A stretch of DNA of 64,000 nt from Campanula takesimana (GCA_026119855.1 JAOWBW010000767.1:248001-312000); one strand, 5' to 3'; numbered from the stretch's first letter, positions 42,322-53,964 are shown. The notes: a model not told the origin generated them from the sequence alone. Translations and numbers: made by a program.

Positions 42322-43778
42322 TGTTGGTCCCAGAGGGCAACAAGGGTATAGAACCGCTAGAGGGGGGGGTGAATAGCGGTCCGAAACTTTTTCTAAAATA
42401 CCCTTTTCAAATCAACCGAGTACTTATCAGTTTGGCCAACTGCGGTTCAAGGCACAAGAACCGAACTGATAAAATGCACAGCGGAGTTTGCGGTTTGGCC
42501 AAATAGGTTAGTTAAAGAGTTGGGAAGTTTGACTCGGGTTGAGAAAACACTATGATGCAACAGAATAGTTGAACTTAAAGTTTAAAGGAAAACACAATTC
42601 ATCTTTCAAGTCATTTCGTGTATGGAAGCAAGTTCAAGACCACAAACAAGAAAGATAAATATCAAGACAGAAAATAAAGATAAAACACACAAATTGAAGA
42701 GGTTCGTTCTTAAATGAACTACGTCCTAGATGGTTAGTCTAGGATTTTCTAATAGCTATAAGACTTGTATTAATTTTGAGGAGTTTTACAAGATGAATCT
42801 AAACTCTAAACAATAAGTCTAACCTAAGCTATAATAACAACCGGTGTTTTCGAAGTATATAATCTATGTGATCATATAAATCGGGTGTGTGTGTGAAAAG
42901 AAATCAAATGCTCTAAGTATCTAAATGATGGTTGAGCAAATGGAATTCTTTCGGTGTAAAGGCTAAGTATGAATGGTTGTTAGGCTTGAAGCTTTGATGA
43001 AGAACTGGGTTTGCAATGGAGATGGTTTGAAGATATGAATATCTGGGTTTAAATCTTCAAAGCAAACTTGAATACTTGGGAATAAATCTCTTGAAGCTCA
43101 GCAACCTTCATTGTTGAATAATGGAGGCTATTTATAGGCAGAGCACCCTTGTGACCGTTGGGTAAAGATTTGAATCAAATCTGAAGGGTACAGTGCTGTC
43201 GAAATCCCATTGGTTGAGCTGTCATTTTCGTCCTTGGTTTTGTCTTGTAGTCCTAGGTAGTTGTTGCACCACTACCTGACAATTGTCCTTTGTTGCAGAA
43301 AGGACTAACGGTAAACAATTCAAACTGATAGACAAACCGACATTCCTTGCAGAAACTCCAAGTTAACTTAGAGTTATGTTGACATGACATAATAACATCC
43401 TTTTACGATCAAAAAAGGAATGTTTGTCTAAGGAATAAATGACCTCTCTTTAATTCTTTAATAACTGATCTGCGGTTTCACCAAGCATAGGGGCGGTTTG
43501 AAGAATGATCTTGATGGGCGGTTTCATCAAACATGCAAACTGCAGTTTGATGAAAACTAAAGGGCTCCATGCTGGCGGTCTCAAGATGACGGCTTGAAGC
43601 ACTTAACCGCTAATGATACAACCGAACTATACTCAGCCTAGACAACTAAAAAATCTAGAAATGGACTTATCTAAAAAATGAAGTAGAACTTCATTATATG
43701 CGGTCCTAAAGTCCATAAAAAGACACGTGGCATGGATCAATCAAATTAAGGTGGGTGTACTAACAATGAATCCTAACA
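42322..43778. mobile_element. solo LTR, 1457 bp, with perfect 5-bp TSD
   Basis: Begins TGTTGGTCCCAG and ends AATCCTAACA. CCTAT flanks both sides (42317-42321 and 43779-43783). No internal retrotransposon domains and no second copy. The start resembles plant LTRs with an AGAGGGGGGGTGAATAG motif. It formed by recombination between the two LTRs of a lost element. Confidence 0.88.
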
Positions 43779-43783
43779 CCTAT

Positions 43784-44105
43784 TATAGTACCTATTACTA
43801 TTATAAGTATTAGTTACTATAGTATTTAACTATAATAGTTACTTATTATAGTAACTATTACTATTATAAGTATATAGTTAACTATTATTATAGTTACTTA
43901 TTATAGTAACTATTACTATTATAAGTATTAGTTACTATAGTAGTTAACTATATTAGTTACCTATTATAGTAACTATTACTATTATAAGTATTAGTTACTA
44001 TAGTAGTTAACTATATTAGTTACCTATTATAGTAACTATTACTATTATAAGTATTAGTTAACTATAGTATTTAACTATAATAGTTACCCTATATAGTAAC
44101 TAATA
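43784..44105. repeat. TAGTTACTATAG tandem repeat, right block
   Basis: TATTATAGTAACTATTACTA followed by TTATAAGTATTAGTTACTAT repeats about four times with a period near 70 bp. Confidence 0.8.
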
Positions 44106-44495
44106 CTATTAGCTAAGAAAAAGAATTTGAAAAGTCTCTTATTTATAAGAGTGGTAATGATGTGGCAACACCAAATGCAACCTTTCTCTAAGACTTGTCT
44201 ATGTGGCAACACCATGGCTCTCCTCACCAACTTTAATATATATATATATATATAGATTTTTTAAAAACCAATGGAAGCAGTTACTCCCTTTAGTTAATGG
44301 GTAGCTAAGCCACTGGTGAGCAGCACCTCCTCGACATTTTATACAATTTGTTACTGAGAGAGAAAGTATCGTTTCAATTTTATCGAATGTCCCCGAAATG
44401 ACAATTTGTTACTAAGAGAGTGAAATATTTGAAGTATAAAATGATCATTTGCGCTTTTTTAGTGGCGAAATCATATATGTTGGCCATCTAATAGA

Positions 44496-45095
44496 TAGAC
44501 ATGGCCAACCGGAAACTGTACCCGTGACAACCCGTCAACTCGTACGCGCATTTAAACCGTTGGAACCATACCCGTGGACAACCCGTTAACTGTTCTAACC
44601 GTACCCGTCAATAATGCGGTTAGGTTACGGTTATAGGTTTTAGGAAGCCACACACATAACCGTAACCGTTAACCGTTCTAACTGTACAAATTATGTTAGT
44701 TTTCTAACATAGTTTGTTAATTTTCTAACATAATCTGTTAAAATGTTAGATTTTTAAACATTTTTTGTTACTTTTTATTCAATTTTAAACATATTCTAAC
44801 ATATTTTGTTAAATTTCATTGATATCAAAAGGAAAAAAGAAAAAAAAAAAGAAAAAGAAAACAGTTAACTTCTAACAGATTTTGTTAGATTTTTAACGAA
44901 ACCTGGTAATAGTTTAACAGTTATTTTTTTTTTAAAGAAAAGGGGCAGACCCATACAACCGTACCCGCCATAACCGTGTCCCACTCGTACCCGCACCCGT
45001 GAATAACACGGTTAGATTACGGTTATGTGTTTTGGAAACCGCACCCGTACTCGTAACCGTGACCGTACCCGTCCCACCCGTATTTGGCCATGTCT
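44496..45095. mobile_element. hAT-like MITE with AGACATGGCCAA ends
   Basis: TAGACATGGCCAACCGG at the left and TATTTGGCCATGTCTG at the right are inverted. Both arms carry CCCGTACCCGT/ACGGTTACGGTT repeats, like the CCGGAACC arms of 1756-2155. The centre is AT-rich with repeated TAACATATTTTGTTA words. No clear TSD. Confidence 0.65.
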
Positions 45096-45225
45096 GGTAA
45101 TTGATACGAGGGTCATTCTTCGTCATTGTCTTTTGAAACACAACATTTTACTACTCTTAAAATGATTAAAAGTATCAATTTCCACTCTCAGGAAAAAAAT
45201 AGCACCAAATAATAGTTTTAAGAGT

Positions 45226-45815
45226 CCGTCTTGTGAAAAACGCGTTTTACACAAAACTATAGAAAAACGTGTTTTTCACAATTGCCTTCTCTAACATTAT
45301 CATGTGCATGTTTTAATATTATAAAATGCATGTTGTAATATTACACTTATAAATATTCAAGCAGACACTTTTATACACTCAAATAAGCACTTTTAGAGGT
45401 AGTGTTATGATTGTCATATTCAAGCAGACACTTTTATACACTCAAACAAACACTTTTTGAGGTAGTGTTATGATTGTCCGTTGTAGTGTTAAGACTTCCT
45501 TTCTTAGTGTTGAAAAGTGTCTCTTGTAGTGTTGAAATATGTCTCTTACATTCTAAACAAGTGGTTGGTGAGCTTTTACAAGTTAAAAAACATGTACCTG
45601 CCATAATGTTAAAAACTGTCACTTTTTTAGTAATGAAAACTGTCTCCTGTAGTGTTAAAAAGTGTCTGCTGAGTTTTATAAGTTTTAGTTATTTACAGCA
45701 ATGCCACCGCATCTTTTAAATAACGTTCCGCTTATTTACAAAAATGTCACTCTGCATACAAAAAACACGTTTTATACTAAGACCCGTGTAAAACGCGTTT
45801 TTTCTAAGATTTTAT
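45226..45815. repeat. foldback element with AAAACGCGTTTTAC ends
   Basis: GTGAAAAACGCGTTTTACAC and AAAAACGTGTTTTTCAC at the left face AAACACGTTTTATAC and GTGTAAAACGCGTTTTTTC at the right. Inside, AAGTGTCTCTTGTAGTGTTG-like words repeat. Same family style as 533-1073. Its right end lies just before the Helitron helicase remnant. Confidence 0.55.
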
Positions 45816-46649
45816 GTAGTTTTAACTCTCTTTCTTAATGTTGAATGGTGCAATCGATCTAAATCAATTAAATATCTTTGCAAGTGCGTTAGTAAATGCA
45901 CGAACAAAGTTACTGTCAAGTTTTGTAAAAGTGCAAATGATGATGGAGGAATGAAGTTGTTGATGAGATTCAAAATTACTTGAATTGTCGGTATATAACA
46001 CCTTGTGAAGCTGCTTGGAGGTTGTTTGGCAATGATGTTCATTATAGGAACCCTTCTGTTGAGAGATTGTCTTTTCATTTGGAAGATGAACAAAACATAG
46101 TGTACTCTGATAACGATGAAATTGACGAAGTTGTCGATCGTCCAACATCAAGAGAAAGTATGTACACATCCTGGATGGATGAAAACATAGAATATATGGA
46201 TGTTGCTAAAACATTGACTTATGCGGAATTTTCAACAAAATTTGTTTGGAATAAGAAGGAAAGAAAATGGACACCAAGGAAACGTGGTTTTGAAATAGGT
46301 CGCATTTTCTATGTTGCCCCAGGACAAGGAGAGTTGTATTACTTAAGAACCCTTTTGAATATCGTTCGTGGGCCAACATGCTATGAGGATATAATAAAAG
46401 TTAATGGCGACGTGCATGGATCATTTAGAGATGCTTGCTATGCTTTGGGGTTGCTTGATGATGATAAATAGTACGTTGAAGGTATAGCTAAAGCGAGCCA
46501 TTGGGGGTCTGGCCATTCTTTGAGGAGCTTATTCGTCACATTGTTAATGTCTGGATCACTTTCTCGACCAGAGTATATATGGGAAAAATGCTCGGACTAT
46601 TTGTCAGATGACATCTTGTATATGCGTAGACGTCTTTTGGATCATCCAG

Positions 46650-46765
46650 GTAAAATTTATCTATTTAATTATGATTTATTTTTTAAAATTTTAATTCTTT
46701 GTTTAAATACAAATTTACAACCAATTGCTATTATAAACTAAATTGTTTTTTTTTTTTTTAACCAG
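46650..46765 (+). other. intron of the Helitron helicase
   Basis: GTAAAATTT...TTTTTTAACCAG, 116 nt, with a T-rich tract before the AG. Removing it joins HPG to LQLIAKEIQNF in phase, matching the usual RRRLxxPGLQL wording of plant Helitron helicases. Confidence 0.75.
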
Positions 46766-48238
46766 GATTACAACTCATTGCAAAAGAGATTCAAAATTTC
46801 ACTTTGTTAGAGATTGAAAAGATTTAGCGCAATAGGGGGAAAAGTCTTAAAGATTTCCCAACTATGTCGTATCCTGAGAATTTTGATTCATCAATATTTG
46901 ACAATCGTTTAATATCAGATGAGTTGAACTATGATAGAGATTCCTTGAAGTTGCTTGGATTGTGTACGGATGAAAAGTCGAGCCTGGAAATGAAGGAGTT
47001 TTTTTCGTCTATGGTTCTGGTGGTACAGGAAAAACTTTTTTGTGGAGAATTCTTTCCTCTGCTTTGAGATCTAAGGGTGAAATAGTTTTGAACGTGGCAT
47101 CCAGCGGTATAGCATCTCTTTTGCTGCCCAACAGTCGAACTGGTCATTCAAGATTCGGTATTCCATTAGTCTTGGTTGAAGATTCAACGTATAATATTAA
47201 AGAAGGTACCCCTCTGGCAGAGTTAATGGTGAGAACTAAGCTTATTATTTAGGATGAGGCGCCGATGGTTCATAGGTACTGTTTTGAAGCGCTTGATAAA
47301 ACTTTACGAGATATAATGAGGTTTTCGAATCCTGATAGCATAAACCAGCCATTTGGTGGGAAGACTTTTTGTCATGGGTGGAGATTTTCGTCAGATACTT
47401 CCAGTAATTCCTAAAGGCACCAGGCAAGATATTGTTATGGCAACAATTAATTCATCATACTTATGGTCGCATTGCAAAGTTTTGAGGCTTACCAAAAATA
47501 TGCGACTTAAATCTATGGAGAGTGATTCAAGTGGATTGGAGCTAAAAAAAAAATCTCCGAATGGATTTTAAGTATTGGGGATGGTACGTATGGCGGCGAC
47601 AATGATGGTGTTGCTACTATAAAATTTCCTGATGATTTGCTTGTGCACACATCTGGGGATTTGATCGAGGCTATGGTTAAAAGTACATATCCTTCTTTTA
47701 CAGATCAGTTTGATAATGATGCTTATTTACAAGGAAGATCTATACTTGCACCAACCCTCGATGTTGAAGAGCAACTAAACGAATACATGGTTTCTCAGAA
47801 CCACTCTGATTGCAAAACGTATTTGAGTTCAGACTCAGTTTTTAGGTCAGAGAATTCAAATCTTTTCAACGACATTCATTCGACTGAGTTTCTGAATACA
47901 ATAAAGTCATTCGGTTTGCCAAATCATCAGTTGAGCCTTAAAGTTGGTGTTCCGGTTATGTTATTGAGGAATATTGATCATAGTGCAGGCTTGTGCAATG
48001 GTACTAGATTAATTATAACAAGGATTGGTGAACATGTTCTGGAAGCAAAGATTTTAAATGGGACTAATGCTGGAGAAAATGTTTTCGTGCCGAGAATATC
48101 ATTAAATCCATCTGAGTCACGTTTGTCGTTTAAGTTACAAAGGAGACAGTTTCCTTTGATTGTTTCATATGCAATGACAATCAATAAAAGTCAAGGTGAA
48201 TCACTGACGCACGTTGGTTTGTTTCTTAAAAGGCTTGT

Positions 48239-49230
48239 TGTTTGCATCCGAGAAAAGGTGCTCGCTCGCCTTTTTGATTTGAGAGGCGCTACCGTGTTGT
48301 TGAACGGAACATGGACCGTGAGATTCTTGAGTTAGGGGGTTAAGTTATGGATTGGGAAGGTCAAGGAGCACCCAATCTATGACTGGTCTTGCATAGGTGT
48401 TTTTAATCAAATAAAGAACAAGTAATTAAAACAAATAAAGCCAATAATTAATTTCTTAATTATTGGAATGTCGGATCATGTGCTTCGAGACCATCTCCAT
48501 GGATTGGAGAGGCTCAGGCTGATCCTTTTGATGGGATTACACTACTCTAAAACAAAGAATGAGATGAGAAGTAGAGATTAAAAGCGTAGGAGTTTACCTA
48601 AAGCGTTCTTGAGATTCCAATTGATGGCCTTGACTAAGGCCTTGAAGATCCAATTGTTTTGTGATGTTTGTGACTTGAAAAGATGAGTTTTTTATGGTGT
48701 TTTGGTGTGAGGGGGGAGTAAAAACGGGATTAGAGTGAGAGGGACTGATTAGAGAGTTGATAACCTCTTTTAGGATGATTAGGAACCATTAGCAACCATT
48801 AAGAGAGTCTAGGGTTGAAAGACTCTTTATTTATAAGTTTAGATTACTTTGGGACCAAGTCTGGAGGTGGAGAGGTTTGATTAGGTAAGGAAATCAGTAG
48901 GAAATCGTCTAGGAAGTCTCCTATTAGATATTCCCCGGATTAGGAGAATGTTGGCCAAGAAAGAGATCGAAACGGAGAAGGAAAGTGAATCAGACTCGCA
49001 GACAGAGGAGATGTATCGTACGAGACATTGATGTCTCGTACGAGGCATCCAGTACAAAAGTATTGTTTTGTCCTTGTCTATAGTTTCTTTGTTCAGTTTA
49101 GCCCCTGACTAACGAAGTCAGTTAGAAACTTAATGAAACATGACGAAACTAACGAGTTTTCATCCAAACATAAAGGCGAGACACAAGAGTAGTGTAATCA
49201 TAAATTTGAGTTCAAAATGGGGTGTCTACA
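48239..49230. mobile_element. solo LTR, 992 bp, inside the helicase
   Basis: Begins TGTTTGCATCCGAG and ends GGGTGTCTACA. The flanks CTTGT (48234-48238) and CCTGT (49231-49235) are a one-mismatch TSD. Leaving it out restores the helicase wording LFLKRPVFSHGQ. It holds no coding domain; the frame 47637-48335 runs into it by chance. Confidence 0.85.
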
Positions 49231-49479
49231 CCTGTGTTCAGTCATGGTCAGTTGTATGTTGCTCTTCTAGAGTAACTACTCGTGCTGGTTTGAAGATTAT
49301 AGTATGTGACGAAGAGAGAAATACCGTAGATGAAACGACCAATATTGTTTACAAAGAAGTTTTTCAGAATTTATAATCATTGTGAATAATACTAATATAA
49401 ATATTCTCATTTAATGTCACTTATAGTATTTTATTTATTTATTTATTTATTTAAGTTCTTTGTTTATTAAAGTGTTTTA

Positions 49480-49511
49480 GCTGTGCGTTTAACGCACGGG
49501 TGTTACACTAG
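49480..49511 (+). mobile_element. 3' terminus of the helicase-bearing Helitron (C)
   Basis: GTGCGTTTAACGCAC forms a 7-bp stem, followed by GGGTGTTACACTAG/T, 15 bp on. Hairpin plus CTAG before T is the Helitron end. The TC start of this element was not found upstream of 45840. Confidence 0.85.
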
Positions 49512-49582
49512 TTTAATTTTAAAAGGGATGCCAGTGATAATTATAAAAAATATAATCTTTCTGTCCCATAATATAACACATA

Positions 49583-49820
49583 GTCCCCCCGTCCCGCTTT
49601 AAATAGAATTTTTGATCAACTAAACTATATTTTGAACAAAAATTCAAAAAAAAATAATAATGATACTAATAAAAAAATAAAATTTGTTATTGTATCACAG
49701 TTAATAATAAATTCAATAACTATTTTTAGATTTTCATTATGATTATTATTTTTCTTCAAGTTATTGGCTAAAATATAATTAAATTAACCGAAAATTCTAT
49801 TTCCAGTGGGATGGAAGGAG
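49583..49820. mobile_element. Stowaway-like MITE
   Basis: GTCCCCCCGTCCCGCTTTAA with AATAGAATTTTTG at the left pairs with GAAAATTCTATTTCCAGTGG and GATGGAAGGAG at the right. TA at 49581-49582 and 49821-49822. Confidence 0.8.
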
Positions 49821-50074
49821 TATTCATTTTGAGTGAAAAATCTCATTTTTCATAAATGATAACGATATATTACTTCCTCTATCATAATTAGAGTTACTAA
49901 AATTGAATACACAATAATTAAGGAAATAATTATAATATTGTATTAAAATACATGTTGTTAGTATGAAAGTTAAAGTAAGAGAAAACATGGAGTAGTGAAT
50001 AATACTAAGTGAATTTTATTATGGGACGGAAAATGTACTTCTCTATTCATGAGACGCACTTGCTATACTAAATA

Positions 50075-51180
50075 CTAGCCCATAATCCGTGCTCCGCACG
50101 TGAACTTATGTACTATTTATTTTCTAAAATTTATTTATATCTGATGATAATTATAATTTAAATTAGTTGTCATAAAAAAACTTTGTTTTTCAAGTATTTT
50201 TAGTTGATTGTAATTTTAATTTTCACTTATAGTTTTTCAATAAATTTTAAGTGTTGCACCAAAAAAAATAATGTAATGTACTAAATCAATTCATTTTTTT
50301 AATTAATGCATATAAGATGTTATACAACAAAACTAAAAAATCAATAAGTACTATTTATTTATCAGATTATTAATAGTTATATATGCTTTAATTTATGTAT
50401 TTCAAATCTAGAATAAATATCAACCTCCTATATATCACATTGCAATTCATGTCCTTCATGAAATAAGCATAAGAAATTTCAAAATTTAATATAAAAGTCT
50501 TTTATTTGATTAAAAAAAAAAACCACGTTCTTAAAAAGGAAAATCATTCTTATTCATCAAAGACGGTTAAAAATGTATTTTTTATAATAATAAAAAGTAC
50601 AAAAATATATATATGTCATACTCTTTTTAACATAATTTATAATGTATGCATTCATATTTATTCATGAAAAAAATTATTAGTGTATGAGAGTGTCTTAATT
50701 TAATTTAATGTGTATTGGCTTTTCAAATTTCATAACCCTTGTCATTAGATTTGTAATATTAACACACACATAATGATGAATGTAATAATTTCAAAATTTA
50801 ATAGCTAAACCCTTCATCTACCTCATCTTTTCTCTATTAGTATATTCCCCCCGTCCCAGCACAAGTAGGACTAGAGGAAAGAAGTCTCACTTGTGCTGGG
50901 ACGAAGGGAGTATATATTACCATACTATTCTATTAGTATTCAATAGTAGAATATGATTATCTATAACAATAGTAGAATGATAATGTCTAATAGTTGTATT
51001 CTTCTAATGTATTAACTGTTATAGTATGCTAATAATATTAGCTAAAAGAGGAAAAAAAATGAAAAGTCATATTGTTGTGGGGTACATGGTGATGTGGCTT
51101 CACGAAATGAAAGATTTCGATAAAGCTTGTCCACGTGTCACATCCATAAGACTCCGCGTCGACTTTTATATATATATAGA
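50075..51180 (-). mobile_element. non-autonomous Helitron B (minus strand)
   Basis: On the minus strand it starts A/TCTATATATATATAAAAG (51180) and ends GTGCGGAGCACGGATTATGGGCTAG/T (50075), with a short GTGC...GCAC hairpin. 1106 bp, no coding capacity. Both ends resemble Helitron A, so they belong to one family. It contains a 66-bp MITE. Confidence 0.8.
50845..50910. mobile_element. minimal 66-bp Stowaway-like MITE
   Basis: TTCCCCCCGTCCCAGCACAA at the left is the inverse of TTGTGCTGGGACGAAGGGAG at the right, with TA outside both. Almost the whole element is TIR, with about 10 bp of loop. Confidence 0.85.
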
Positions 51181-51301
51181 TTTTTTCACTCATTATTATT
51201 ATTTTTTGAAAGATTTTTTCACTCATTATTTATTTAGTCACTTTCTTTCTTTCTTTCTCTATACCTTCAACGCTTATTCTTAAAATTATTGTTCTTAGCT
51301 A

Positions 51302-51865
51302 CTCCCTCTGTCTCAGAGTATATGTCAACCCTCCCATTTACACATAGATTAAGAAATGGTTGAAGTGATGTAAGTGATGTGAGTATAAAAAGTAAAGTAG
51401 GAGATAGAATGTGGGGTAGATAATAGTAAGTTGATTGGTGTTGTGAGTATAAAAGTACAGTAGGAGAGAGAATGAGTAGAAGGAATAGTAAAAAGATTCT
51501 TTGCCATTTTAGGAAGTGGACATACTCCCTCCGTCCCATAACTATGTGGATAAATTTTCATTTTGGGCATCCAATTGATATTGATAAGTTACACTTTCCT
51601 AAAATTGTAAAGAATATTTAATATTCCTCCCACTCATTCTCTCTCCTATTTTGTTTTTATACTCACCAACACCAATCAACTTACTATTTTCTACCCCACT
51701 TTCTCTCACCTACTTCATTTTTTACACTCACAACAACTACCCACTACGCTTCATCACTTAATTCCTGTGCAAAACCCATTTTGTCCACATAGTGATGGGA
51801 CGGAGGAAGTATACTCTGGGATAGACTAAAAAAGAATGGTGGACATATACTCTACACGGATGGAA
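51302..51865. mobile_element. Stowaway-like MITE (outer of a nested pair)
   Basis: CTCCCTCTGTCTCAGAGTAT at the left and ATATACTCTACACGGATGGA at the right are decayed inverted repeats of the 201-475 family. A second MITE occupies 51525-51809 inside it. Confidence 0.8.
51525..51809. mobile_element. Stowaway-like MITE (inner of the nested pair)
   Basis: CTCCCTCCGTCCCATAACTA and TAGTGATGGGACGGAGGAAG are its TIRs. TA at 51523-51524 and 51810-51811 is the duplicated target within the outer MITE. Confidence 0.88.
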
Positions 51866-52010
51866 TATTATTTTTCTAAACTGAAATGAAACAATTATTA
51901 TGAAAATGAGGAAATATGACTAGAAGATAGAAATATTTTTCTAAATAATTTCAGTTACATTATTACTTATTTTAAAGTTTTGTATCATATGAATACTTGT
52001 ACAAAATGTA

Positions 52011-52470
52011 CTCCCTCTGTTTCAAAATACATGTCGTTTTAGATTTTTTCACACATATTAAGAAATGCAATTAATACGTACTCCCTCCGTCCCAACTTAA
52101 GAGTCAAAAAAACTTTTGGATTCAAAAATTAAGGAAAAAGTGATGGGTTGTGAGTGTTTATAGTTTAGTAGGAGAGAGAAAGTGAGGTAGAGAAAAATTA
52201 ATGGATAATTTTTGTGAGTATGACAAGTAGGACTCACTTTCCATTTTTGGATTGTGAATCTTAAGTTGGGACGGAAGGAGTATAAAAAAGACTTGTCTAC
52301 CTCTAAAAGAATCAAATTACCTATGCAATTAAATGCTTAGACAAGAAATATGTTGCAATTAATGTATGAGGGTATAATTAGCATACAAGAGCGAAAATGT
52401 CTTAAAATTTATAAAACATTAAGTTTTTTTAAAAAAAATTTAATTCATAAAACGTTATTTTGAAACGGAT
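52011..52470. mobile_element. Stowaway-like MITE (outer of a second nested pair)
   Basis: Begins CTCCCTCTGTTTCAAAATAC after TA. The right end (ATTTTGAAACGGATCC) is decayed. Same family as 5672-5937. Another MITE lies inside at 52081. Confidence 0.75.
52081..52280. mobile_element. Stowaway-like MITE (inner of the second pair)
   Basis: CTCCCTCCGTCCCAACTTAA and TTAAGTTGGGACGGAAGGAG are near-perfect TIRs with TA on both sides. Confidence 0.92.
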
Positions 52471-52529
52471 CCATTCAACTTAAATATTTGCCATAATTAA
52501 CCAAAAAATAAATAAAATACTCCCTCCGT

Positions 52530-53964
52530 CCCTATATTTATACTAAAGCCTAAACCATATTCTTGAGGAATACTCCTCTTCCTAAAATACATCAACTAAT
52601 TAAGGTAAACTATAACTCTAAATAAGGTAAAATATATTCTCTTGATTCTATCTCTATTTAACTTGATCTTCTCTTGTCAAACTCGGTCCGCTCCATGCGG
52701 TCCGCTCCATCTTATTCTCCAACTCTCCAACTCCCCCCCTCAAGTTGGAGGATCTACAACGTAGATACCCAACTTGCCAAGACGCCAATTAAAACGAGGG
52801 ATAAAAAAAAACAGCCTTTTTTTTTTTTTCATCGTCAGTCCACTTGACGAGACATCTGTGCTCACAACTGGTCTGTCAATTGCCCTGTCAAGTGCCTACG
52901 TTCAGCAACCCAGTTTTTTCTTTCGATCTGTCCTTTTGTCAATCAGTCAACGTCGGTCGTCCTTGGCTGCATTATTGGTTAAAGTTGACTTTGCCTTCAT
53001 AAAAAATCCGGTGAACCACCACCAGTTTCTGTGCTCGTCCCTTTTTTTCAATCGTCAGTCCACTTGTGTGCAACATTGACAGCACAAGTGTCTTAACAAG
53101 TCAACAGTCAATTTGCTCGTCAGTTTGCCTAGAATTCTCCTGTCTTCTTCGTCATGCTGCACTTGCGTTCTGATCGTCAATCTAGTGCAAATTTTCAGGA
53201 GTTAGGCAGCCATCATTTCGAGCACCAACTCCGGTTTCTTTCATATTCGGTTGTATCGGATCATTAGGGTTTCTTCACCGATACAAATCTTCCGCTGACA
53301 ACAATGGCACCACCGCCGTCGCTGTCGGTTTCTAGTTTTCTGGTCGTGCTTCGTTGTGTTCGTCTTGCACATTCTGTGCCACAAAGGAACAAGGTCGTCA
53401 TGAACGGGTCCCTCCTCAACGTGTTTGTCGTGCACAATCGGTGCCACGAAGAGGTCTTCATGGGCTCCTCCGTCATCTTCATCGTCTCCGTCATGTCACC
53501 GATTTATGGCAACAATCTGGTCTTCAAGAATGGGTCCCTCCTCAACGCTTTCATCATGCACATCCGGTGCCGCGAAGAGGCTTCCATGGGCTCCTCCCAT
53601 CACTTGATCTTCTCCGCCATGTTGCCTACCATGGCAACGATGGCTTCATCGCAGAAGCGTAGTCGGTCATCAGGCCCCCCAAATCGGAAGCTCTGATACC
53701 AAGATAAGAATATGGTGGAGAGGAGTATGATAATATATTTGTGTTTATTCACTCTCAAAGATTTACAATAACTTAACCCTATATTTATACTAAAGCCTAA
53801 ACCCTATTCTTGAGGAATACTCCTCTTCCTAAAATACAATTATAACTCTAAATAAAGTAAACATATTCTCTTGATTCTATCTCTATTTAACTTGATCTTC
53901 TCTTGACTGGTCAAACTCGGTCCGCTCCATGCGGCCCGCTCCATCTTATTCTACAACTCTCCAA
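52530..53964 (-). mobile_element. small non-autonomous copia-type LTR element upstream of the ERF gene
   Basis: A segment at 52530-52730 and its copy at about 53777-53964 are direct repeats (TATATTTATACTAAAGCC ... CTTGATCTTCTC ... CATCTTATTCT). On the minus strand the order is LTR (53964-53703), TTGGTATCAGAGC primer site (53691-53702), an internal part without pol, polypurine CTTGAGGGGGGAG (52731-52744) and LTR (52730-52530). The distal LTR lacks about 75 bp. Frames inside (for example 53304-53696) are not recognised. Size and lack of genes fit a TRIM/LARD-like element. Confidence 0.8.
53691..53702 (-). promoter_or_regulatory. primer binding site, initiator tRNA-Met
   Basis: On the minus strand TTGGTATCAGAG matches the standard site for initiator tRNA-Met next to the LTR. 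Confidence 0.85.

Larger units (their letters stand above)
41529..44256 (-). mobile_element. non-autonomous Helitron A (minus strand)
   Basis: On the minus strand it starts A/TCTATATATATATATA (at 44256) and ends with a perfect 7-bp stem hairpin CCCGTGCAGAGCACGGG, then TTACCTACTAG/T at 41529. A TC start, 3' hairpin and CTAG end between A and T are the Helitron hallmarks. No Rep/helicase frame. It contains a Stowaway MITE (41973-42243) and a solo LTR (42322-43778). Confidence 0.85.
41347..44314. mobile_element. MULE-like element hosting a Helitron
   Basis: Ends AGTGGCGGAGCCAG and CTAAGCCACT are short imperfect inverted repeats. GGTGAGCAGC directly precedes and follows them (41337-41346 and 44315-44324), a perfect 10-bp duplication in the 9-11 bp range of Mutator-like elements. 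Without the nested Helitron it would be about 240 bp. Confidence 0.75.
45840..49374 (+). pseudogene. Helitron Rep/PIF1-like helicase remnant
   Basis: The remnant starts with the last part of the Helitron N-terminal domain (EWCNRSKSIKYL, CRYITPCEAAWRLFG, NPSVERLSFHL), then TMSYPENFDSS and the PIF1 helicase. Walker A GSGGTGKT (about 47008-47031) spans a frameshift. Walker B DEAPM (47253) is preceded by TAG where Trp is usual. GGDFRQILPVIP, NKSQGESLTHVGLFL and FSHGQLYVA follow. Helicases of this family unwind DNA for rolling-circle transposition. Several stops and frameshifts, a solo LTR (48239-49230) splitting the last motif, and loss of the 5' Rep part leave it inactive. Confidence 0.92.

Noticed and set aside
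46864..48335. Several independent host genes
   Set aside because: The frames are consecutive pieces of one PIF1-like Helitron helicase, and the last runs into a solo LTR.
53304..53696. 130-codon host gene
   Set aside because: It sits within the internal part of an LTR element, contains a direct duplication of about 120 bp, and has no recognisable motif. The opposite strand is equally open.
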